Source of the DNA: Streptomyces sp. col6
Lineage (GTDB): Bacteria > Actinomycetota > Actinomycetes > Streptomycetales > Streptomycetaceae
Assembly: GCF_008042035.1 (NCBI RefSeq)
Contig: NZ_RDBL01000028.1
Coordinates: 1-64,000, forward strand
DNA length: 64,000 nt
Direction of reading: 5' to 3'
The notes beneath the pieces are model-generated. The model ran no database searches, was not told where the DNA came from, and saw nothing but the letters and a program-made list of their open reading frames with translations. Numbering within the stretch: position 1 is the stretch's first letter; every line of letters begins with the position of its first letter. Positions 58,764 to 64,000 of this stretch are shown here, in pieces. Both the position numbers and the translations under genes were made by a program.

Positions 58764-59774
58764 ATGACCGCCACCGTGACCACCGACAGCCTGACGGAAA
58801 AGTCGGACAGGGTGACGAGCCGGGGCAACGGGGGTGCGCGCAGGAGACTGCCGCGCATCCCCGACCGGATCCGCCAGGGCGGACTGCCCTATCTCCTGCT
58901 CCTGCCGGCCGTCCTGCTCGAACTCCTCGTCCATGTGATTCCGATGGTCATCGGAATCGTGATGAGCTTCCGCCAGTTCACGCAGTTCTACATCAACAAC
59001 TGGGGCGGGGCGCCCTGGAGTGGCTTCGACAACTACAAGATCGCCGTCGACGTCAACGCCCCGATCGGCGAGGCACTGCTCCACTCGTTCTTCGTCACCT
59101 GCGTCTTCACGTTCTTCGCCGTCGGCCTGGCGTGGCTGTTCGGGGTCGCGGCGGCGATCATGCTCCAGGAGAACTTCCGCGGCAGGGGAATCCTGCGGGC
59201 GATCTTCCTCGTCCCGTACGCCCTGCCGGTCTACGCGGCCGTCATCACCTGGGCCTTCATGTTCCAGCGCGACAACGGCCTGATCAACCACGTACTGCAC
59301 GACCAGCTCGGGCTCACCGACCAGCCGTCGTTCTGGCTGATCGGCGACAACAGCATCTACGCGCTGATCATCGTCTCGGTCTGGAAGGGCTGGCCCTTCG
59401 CCTTCCTCATCGTGATGGCCGGGCTCCAGAACATCCCGCGCGAACTGTACGAGGCCGCCTCGATCGACGGCGCCGGCATCTGGCAGCAGATCCGCAAGAT
59501 CACGCTGCCCTCGCTGCGCCCGGTCAACCAGGTCCTGGTGCTCGTCCTGTTCCTCTGGACGTTCAACGACTTCAACACCCCGTACGTGCTCTTCGGGAAG
59601 GCCGCCCCGGAGAACGCGGACCTGATCTCGATCCACATCTACCAGTCCTCGTTCGTCACCTGGAACTTCGGCACCGGCTCCGCGATGTCCGTGCTCCTGC
59701 TGCTGTTCCTGCTGGTCGTGACGGCCGTCTACCTGCTCATCACCTCACGCGGAAGGAAGGGTGCCGATGCCTAG
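58764..59774 (+). CDS. ABC sugar permease, first subunit
   Basis: The 336-residue membrane protein of the MalF/LacF type has six core helices and the conserved EAA loop YEAASIDGAGIWQQIRKITLPSLRP. The N-terminal section (FRQFTQFYINNWGGAPWSGFDNY) is typical. It lies 10 bases after the binding protein. Overlaps the second permease by 8 bases. Confidence 0.9.
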   Translation: MTATVTTDSLTEKSDRVTSRGNGGARRRLPRIPDRIRQGGLPYLLLLPAVLLELLVHVIPMVIGIVMSFRQFTQFYINNWGGAPWSGFDNYKIAVDVNAPIGEALLHSFFVTCVFTFFAVGLAWLFGVAAAIMLQENFRGRGILRAIFLVPYALPVYAAVITWAFMFQRDNGLINHVLHDQLGLTDQPSFWLIGDNSIYALIIVSVWKGWPFAFLIVMAGLQNIPRELYEAASIDGAGIWQQIRKITLPSLRPVNQVLVLVLFLWTFNDFNTPYVLFGKAAPENADLISIHIYQSSFVTWNFGTGSAMSVLLLLFLLVVTAVYLLITSRGRKGADA

Positions 59775-60675
59775 CCATGCCCAGCCGTCCGCGCCGCCGG
59801 CGAAGACGGGAACGCGCTCGCGGACCCGTTCCCCGATGGCCGCGCCGCAGTCCTTCCTGTGGGCCCGCCGGTTCATCCTGGCCTTCCTGACCGCCTTCGC
59901 CCTGCTGCCCGTCTATGTGATGGTCAGCAGCTCGCTCAAGCCGCTCCAGGACGTGTCGGGGAAGTTCCACTGGATCCCGTCCGGGCTGACCGTGAAGCCC
60001 TACTTCGACATCTGGGACACCGTCCCGCTCGCCCGGTACTTCGTCAACTCGCTCATCGTGGCGGGCGCGGCGACAGTCCTGTCGGTGATCATCGCGGTGT
60101 TCTCGGCGTACGCGGTCAGCCGCTACAAGTTCCGCGGCAAGCGGGTCTTCACCGTCACGGTGCTCTCCACCCAGATGTTCCCGGGCATCCTCTTCCTGCT
60201 GCCGCTGTTCCTCATCTTCGTGAACATCGCCAACAGCACGGGCGTCGCCTTGTACGGCTCGCGCGGCGGACTGATCCTCACGTATCTGACGTTCTCGCTG
60301 CCGTTCTCCATCTGGATGCTCATCGGCTACTTCGACTCGATCCCCCGGGATCTGGACGAGGCCGCGCTCGTCGACGGCTGCGGGCCCATCCGCGCCCTGT
60401 TCAAGGTCGTGGTGCCGGCCGCGGTGCCGGGCATCGTCGCCGTCGCCGTGTACGCGTTCATGACGGCGTGGGGCGAGGTCCTCTTCGCCTCCGTGATGAC
60501 CAACGACACCACCCGCACCCTGGCCGTCGGCCTCCAGGGCTACGCCACCCAGAACGACGTGTACTGGAACCAGGTCATGGCCGCCTCGCTCGTCGTCAGC
60601 GTGCCCATCGTCGCCGGCTTCCTGCTCCTGCAGCGCTATCTGGTGGCCGGCCTCACCGCGGGAGCCGTCAAGTGA
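59767..60675 (+). CDS. ABC sugar permease, second subunit
   Basis: The 302-residue membrane protein of the MalG type has six helices and the EAA loop DEAALVDGCGPIRALFKVVVPAAVPG. An extended N-terminus (about 35 residues, Ser/Pro/Arg-rich) precedes the first helix. The ATG at 59767 fits the GGAAGGAAGG site; a GTG 6 bases upstream is possible. No ATPase gene lies in the operon; Streptomyces use the shared MsiK for such systems. Confidence 0.9.
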   Translation: MPSHAQPSAPPAKTGTRSRTRSPMAAPQSFLWARRFILAFLTAFALLPVYVMVSSSLKPLQDVSGKFHWIPSGLTVKPYFDIWDTVPLARYFVNSLIVAGAATVLSVIIAVFSAYAVSRYKFRGKRVFTVTVLSTQMFPGILFLLPLFLIFVNIANSTGVALYGSRGGLILTYLTFSLPFSIWMLIGYFDSIPRDLDEAALVDGCGPIRALFKVVVPAAVPGIVAVAVYAFMTAWGEVLFASVMTNDTTRTLAVGLQGYATQNDVYWNQVMAASLVVSVPIVAGFLLLQRYLVAGLTAGAVK

Positions 60676-60695
60676 CCGCCCCGGAAAGGAAGTCC

Positions 60696-62054
60696 GTGAA
60701 CGACCTCAGCGCCCTGCCGGCCGGCTTCACCTGGGGCGTCGCCACCGCCGCGTACCAGATCGAGGGAGCCGTGACCGAGGACGGCCGCGCCCCCTCCATC
60801 TGGGACACGTTCTCGCACACCCCGGGCAAGGTGGCCGGCGGCGACACCGGGGACGTGGCCTGCGACCACTACCACCGGGTGCCGGAGGACATCGGCCTGA
60901 TCAAGGAGGTCGGGGCGAACGCGTACCGCTTCTCGCTCGCCTGGCCGCGCATCGTGCCCGGCGGCGACGGACCGGTCAACGCCGCCGGCCTCGACTTCTA
61001 CGACCGGCTGGTCGACGGGCTGCTGGAGGCCGGGATCACCCCGTTCGCCACGCTCTACCACTGGGACCTGCCGCAGGCGCTCCAGGACCGGGGCGGCTGG
61101 ACCGTACGGGAGACCGCGGAGCACTTCGCCGCGTACACGTCGGTCGTCGTGGAACGGCTCGGGGACCGGGTCAAGGACTGGGCGACCCTCAACGAGCCCC
61201 TGTGCTCGGCGTGGATCGGCCACCTGGAGGGCACGATGGCGCCGGGTCTCACCGACCTGACCGCCGCCGTCCGGGCCTCCTACCACCTGCACCTGGGCCA
61301 CGGCCTCGCGGTCCGGGCGATCCGGAGCATCTCCCCCGACGCGCGGGTCGGCATCGTCAACAACCTCAGCCCGGTGGAGGCGGCCACCGACCGCGAGGCG
61401 GACCGGGCGGCGGCCGTGCGCGGGGACGGACACACCAACCGCTGGTGGCTCGACCCGATCCTCGGGCGCGGCTACCCGCAGGACATGGTGGACCTGTACG
61501 GAGTCGAACTCCCGCTCCAGGACGGTGACATGGAGCTGATCTCCGCGCCGCTGGACTGGCTGGGCGTCAACTACTACTTCCGCCAGGTGGTCACGGCCGA
61601 CCCGTCCGGCCCGGTTCCGCACGCCAAGCAGGTCTACCTGCCCGGCTCCCGGCACACCCACATGGACTGGGAGGTGCACGCCCAGGGCCTGGAGCAGCTG
61701 CTCCTGCGCCTGACCGAGGAGTACGGCTTCGAGCGCATCTACGTCACCGAGAACGGCTCGGCCTACCAGGACGTCGTCCTGGCCGACGGCTCGGTGCACG
61801 ACCCGGAGCGCACCCAGTATCTGGAGGAACACCTCGCGGCCTGTGCACGCGCCGTCCGCAAGGGCGCCCCGCTGGCCGGCTACTTCGCCTGGTCGCTCCT
61901 GGACAACTTCGAGTGGGCGTACGGCTACGACAAGCGCTTCGGCCTGGTCCACGTCGACTACGCGACCCAGCGCCGTACGGTCAAGAGCAGCGGCCGGCGC
62001 TACGCGGAGCTGATCCGCGAGGCATCGACTCCCCGCTCCCGCAAGGCCGCCTGA
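60696..62054 (+). CDS. GH1 beta-glucosidase
   Basis: The 452-residue protein has the GH1 start LPAGFTWGVATAAYQIEGA, acid/base Glu in ATLNEPLCSAW, nucleophile Glu in YVTENGSAY, and the C-terminal YFAWSLLDNFEWAYGYDKRFGLVHVDY. It cleaves terminal beta-glucosyl residues in the cytoplasm. The GTG at 60696 has AAGGAAG 5 bases upstream; a GTG at 60672 overlapping the permease stop would add 8 residues. It ends the ROK-controlled operon. Confidence 0.92.
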   Translation: MNDLSALPAGFTWGVATAAYQIEGAVTEDGRAPSIWDTFSHTPGKVAGGDTGDVACDHYHRVPEDIGLIKEVGANAYRFSLAWPRIVPGGDGPVNAAGLDFYDRLVDGLLEAGITPFATLYHWDLPQALQDRGGWTVRETAEHFAAYTSVVVERLGDRVKDWATLNEPLCSAWIGHLEGTMAPGLTDLTAAVRASYHLHLGHGLAVRAIRSISPDARVGIVNNLSPVEAATDREADRAAAVRGDGHTNRWWLDPILGRGYPQDMVDLYGVELPLQDGDMELISAPLDWLGVNYYFRQVVTADPSGPVPHAKQVYLPGSRHTHMDWEVHAQGLEQLLLRLTEEYGFERIYVTENGSAYQDVVLADGSVHDPERTQYLEEHLAACARAVRKGAPLAGYFAWSLLDNFEWAYGYDKRFGLVHVDYATQRRTVKSSGRRYAELIREASTPRSRKAA

Positions 62055-62183
62055 CCTCCGGCCGCGCACCCCGGCAGCCCCCGGCCGCGACGGATCACCG
62101 CCGCCGCCGGGGGTTTCGGGCTGCGCGGCGAAGCCGCCGGGGCGGCGACCGGCCGCCGAAGGCCGTTCGTTAGCATCCGTCGC

Positions 62184-63017
62184 ATGACGAGGCGGGGGTG
62201 GCGGCTGGGCTGCCTGGCGGTGCTGACGGCGATATGTGTGTCCGGTCCGGGGCGCCCGGAGGTCATCCGTACGGCGTCCGACCTCGGCCCTCTGCCGGCC
62301 GACCGCTACACCTACACGGCGCAGGACTACCAACGGTCCCAGCAGGCAACGGCGTTGCTGGTGCGCCATTGCATGGCGGAGCGCGGCCACGCGGACTTCC
62401 CGCTCGACCCCCGTAACCCCAGTGACCCCATCACCCTCGCGGCGGTCTCCACCGACTACGGCGCCCTCGACCTCGCCTCCGCCCGCCGTTGGGGCTACGG
62501 CTGGGATCCGGCGACGTCGCGGGCACACCGGCCGACGGGCCGCCGGATGACCGATGCCGAGTACGCGGACTACCCCGCCTGCCTGTCCCGGTCGGATCAG
62601 CGGCTGATGCGCGGCATCGACCTCCGGCGGGACTGGCTCTACGCGGGCACACGCGCCATCGAGACCGACAAGGCGGTCAAGCGCGACCCGGATCTCCGCG
62701 CGGCCTGGGCCGCGTGGTCCGGCTGTATGGCGGACCGGGGGTTCACACGCTACGTGGACCCGGTGGCGGCGTACACGGACGCCGCCTGGCACCGGGGCGG
62801 CGACGGCAACACGAGGCACACGCGGCGGGAGCGTGACACCGCCGTCGCGGACGTCATCTGCAAACGCCGCCATCACACGCCCGAGATCTGGCACACCGCA
62901 CGGGCGCGGATACAGACCGTCGACATCACACAGCACCGCGCCCGCTACACCGCCGGCCTGGAGGCGCTGCGCACGTACCGGGCGACGATCACCGAGGTGC
63001 TGCGCACGCTCGGGTGA
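62184..63017 (+). CDS. Hypothetical exported protein
   Basis: The 277-residue product has a likely signal peptide (TRRGWRLGCLAVLTAICVSG) and a mature part with paired cysteine positions (RHCMAE, YPACLS, SGCMADRG, VICKRR) and many aromatic and charged residues. The sections LVRHCMAERGHADFP and WSGCMADRGFTRYV look like two related units (xCMA-[ED]RG), perhaps an internal duplication. No enzyme motif is recognised. Function unknown. Confidence 0.7.
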   Translation: MTRRGWRLGCLAVLTAICVSGPGRPEVIRTASDLGPLPADRYTYTAQDYQRSQQATALLVRHCMAERGHADFPLDPRNPSDPITLAAVSTDYGALDLASARRWGYGWDPATSRAHRPTGRRMTDAEYADYPACLSRSDQRLMRGIDLRRDWLYAGTRAIETDKAVKRDPDLRAAWAAWSGCMADRGFTRYVDPVAAYTDAAWHRGGDGNTRHTRRERDTAVADVICKRRHHTPEIWHTARARIQTVDITQHRARYTAGLEALRTYRATITEVLRTLG

Positions 63018-63037
63018 GGACTCCGGTGGAGCGCGGC

Positions 63038-63619
63038 CTACGCTCCCCCGGTCGCCCGCGACCAGTTCGACAGCAGGTAGTGCAGGGCGTCGACCGCGCG
63101 TTCCCACGAGGCCTGGACGGGCCGCGGGGCCTCGAAGCCGCCGTCGCCCTCCAGGGCGGTGAAGCCGTGGAAGGTGCTGCGCAGCAGCCGTACCGCGTCG
63201 GTGAGGTCGGGTTCGGTCAGACCGTACGCGCGCAGCATCGCCGAGGTGGTCCGCAAGGTGCGGTGGTACGCGGGCGCCTCGGCGACGATCGCGGGGTCGA
63301 CGGGGTACTGCGTGGCCGCGTACCGGCCGGGGCACTCCAGCGCGAAGGCGCGGTAGGCACCGGCGAACGCGACCAGGGCGTCCTTCCCGGCCCGGCCGGC
63401 CACCGCCGCCTCGATCCGGTCGATGAACTCCTCGGCGGCGAGCAGCGCGACACGGGTGCGCAGGTCGCCCAGGTTCCTGACATGGGAGTAGAGGCTCGCG
63501 TCCTTCACGCCGAAGCCCCGGGCCAGTGCGGAGATGGTGACCTTGTCGAAGCCGGCCGAGTCCGCCAGATCTGCCGCAGCCGCCACGACCCGTTCGGTCG
63601 TCAGCCCCGCGCGAACCAT
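63038..63619 (-). CDS. TetR-family transcriptional regulator
   Basis: The 193-residue protein has a TetR HTH (VVAAAADLADSAGFDKVTISALARGFGVKDASLYSHVRNLGDL order, about 10-55) and a TetR_C-type ligand domain with LLRSTFHGFTALEGDGGF and a C-terminal WERAVDALHYLLSNW helix. The ATG at 63619 is chosen since an upstream extension would run through a large hairpin. A TATATT box lies about 45 bases upstream. Converges on the unknown exported protein. Confidence 0.87.
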   Translation of the reverse strand: MVRAGLTTERVVAAAADLADSAGFDKVTISALARGFGVKDASLYSHVRNLGDLRTRVALLAAEEFIDRIEAAVAGRAGKDALVAFAGAYRAFALECPGRYAATQYPVDPAIVAEAPAYHRTLRTTSAMLRAYGLTEPDLTDAVRLLRSTFHGFTALEGDGGFEAPRPVQASWERAVDALHYLLSNWSRATGGA

Positions 63620-63679
63620 GCCCACCCCCGCCTGTGCGTTTCCCAGGGCCCTTGGCCTGGCCTTTGCCGAATATACACA

Positions 63680-63723
63680 GAAGCCCGTGGTGGCCACGGA
63701 GAGCCGTGGCCACCACGGGCTTC
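63680..63723. other. 20-bp perfect hairpin upstream of the TetR gene
   Basis: Arms 63680-63699 and 63704-63723 pair perfectly over 20 bases with a 4-base loop (AGAG). On the minus strand it sits just upstream of a TATATT box (about 63670), where a -35 region would be, and it follows no gene end in either direction. It may be a large dyad operator, or a terminator left from a lost gene. Confidence 0.85.
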
Positions 63724-63774
63724 CGTACCGCGCCGACAGCGGGGAGTGGGTCGACACGGTGGCGGAAATCGCAC

Positions 63775-63790
63775 GGGAGAGCGCTCTCCC
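63775..63790. promoter_or_regulatory. Third copy of the GAGAGCGCTCTC operator
   Basis: GGGAGAGCGCTCTCCC is a perfect 16-base palindrome containing the same 14 bases as the GH3 and lacI operators. No sugar gene begins after it within the window. It lies between the TetR hairpin and the 3' end of a gene that enters from the right. Confidence 0.85.
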
Positions 63791-63859
63791 ATGACGCCCC
63801 AGTGTCTCGCCGCTGTCGACGGAGTGTCAAGGTTCGGCGGTGTCCGCGCATGACTGTGA

Positions 63860-63879
63860 GGCCCCGGCGCGCCGGGGCC
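63860..63879. terminator. 20-base palindrome terminator
   Basis: GGCCCCGGCGCGCCGGGGCC is a perfect palindrome 15 bases beyond the stop of the minus-strand gene that runs off the window. It is the likely transcription end for that gene. Confidence 0.8.
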
Positions 63880-63893
63880 CCACGGCTCACGGA

Positions 63894-64000
63894 TCAGCTG
63901 GTGGGGAAGTTGTCCGGAGTGCTGATCCGGGACTTGAGCAGTGCGCCCGACTCGGTCAGCACACCGCTGCTGCTGTAGTCGCCGCCCTCACAGGTGCCGG
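63894..64000 (-). CDS. 3' end of a gene truncated by the window
   Basis: The minus strand from 64000 reads about 35 codons to TGA at 63896-63894, including GGDYSSSGVLTESGALLK and ending TPDNFPTS, with normal codon use. The polar and Ser/Thr/Gly-rich end looks like an exported protein or enzyme, but the family cannot be named from 35 residues. Confidence 0.55.
   Translation of the reverse strand, partial: GTCEGGDYSSSGVLTESGALLKSRISTPDNFPTS

Noticed and set aside
63791..63853. 20-codon plus-strand frame right after the third operator
   Set aside because: Too short, no ribosome site and no codon bias; cannot be supported.
60636..63890. Minus-strand open frame of 1084 codons over the GH1 gene and the exported-protein gene
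   Set aside because: It is antisense to GH1, whose catalytic motifs are clear, and crosses two gene boundaries and a large hairpin.

Overview
The window is chromosomal DNA from a Streptomyces or very close relative. The G+C is very high (third codon positions nearly all G/C), GTG and TTG starts are common, genes overlap by 4 bp in operons, and the gene families (class F sortase, SpoIIE-type PP2C phosphatases, SigB-type sigma factor, ROK/LacI sugar operons without their own ATPase, GH18/GH92/GH3/GH1 enzymes, UreABCFGD) are typical of the genus. No rRNA, tRNA, CRISPR array, prophage or complete insertion sequence was seen.

Layout. 1-354: a 150-bp stretch identical to an internal part of the symporter gene at 7850-9331 but in inverted orientation, joined to the C-terminal end of another gene; this looks like an edge artefact or a rearrangement junction. 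370-4479: a DUF4239-type membrane protein, two paralogous Ig-like surface proteins around a class F sortase, and a polysaccharide deacetylase. 4660-6641: universal stress protein, ECF sigma factor with a tail-to-tail overlapping zinc-binding anti-sigma factor, and an unknown protein. 6663-10507: an operon for a sodium:solute (acetate-type) symporter, its DUF485-like partner, and a LytS/LytTR two-component pair. 10547-15107: Fpg/Nei glycosylase, a three-gene L-fucose/L-rhamnose-type oxidation operon, and a WS/DGAT acyltransferase. 15257-26617: multidomain PP2C phosphatase, FprA-type reductase, chitinase behind a dre-flanked promoter, carotenoid oxygenase, DUF6777-like lipoprotein, and a YndJ / DUF1990 / lipase-maturation-factor operon behind twin palindromes.

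26622-34731 is the most striking block: a single-strand run of urea transporter, ureA, a CbiX-like protein with an 18-histidine tail, ureB, ureC, ureF, ureG, ureD and an Amt/Mep ammonium transporter in which the first pore histidine is glutamate. It contains no ureE, so the CbiX-like protein is the natural candidate for a nickel carrier. Together the genes would import urea, hydrolyse it in the cytoplasm and handle the ammonium.

34927-36363: a heterodimer-type Fluc (CrcB) fluoride channel pair, then two very short candidate genes between strong hairpins. 36364-45412: an SDR protein with a zinc-binding N-terminus, then a partner-switching and phosphorelay neighbourhood (SigB-type sigma factor, receiver-PP2C protein, CHASE3 histidine kinase, single-domain response regulator, RsbW-like ATPase, PP2C phosphatase, MarR regulator, STAS anti-anti-sigma factor). 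45485-51740: GH92 mannosidase, DMT-type membrane protein, Rpf-LysM-M23 cell-wall hydrolase, and a frameshifted lipoprotein. 51803-52022: a 220-bp element with 25-bp inverted ends. 52169-62054: carbohydrate region with GH3 beta-glucosidase plus its LacI regulator, and a ROK regulator divergent from a binding protein, two permeases and a GH1 beta-glucosidase. An identical 14-bp operator lies before the GH3 gene, before lacI, and again at 63775. 62184-64000: an unknown exported protein, a TetR regulator, and the 3' end of a gene that runs off the window.
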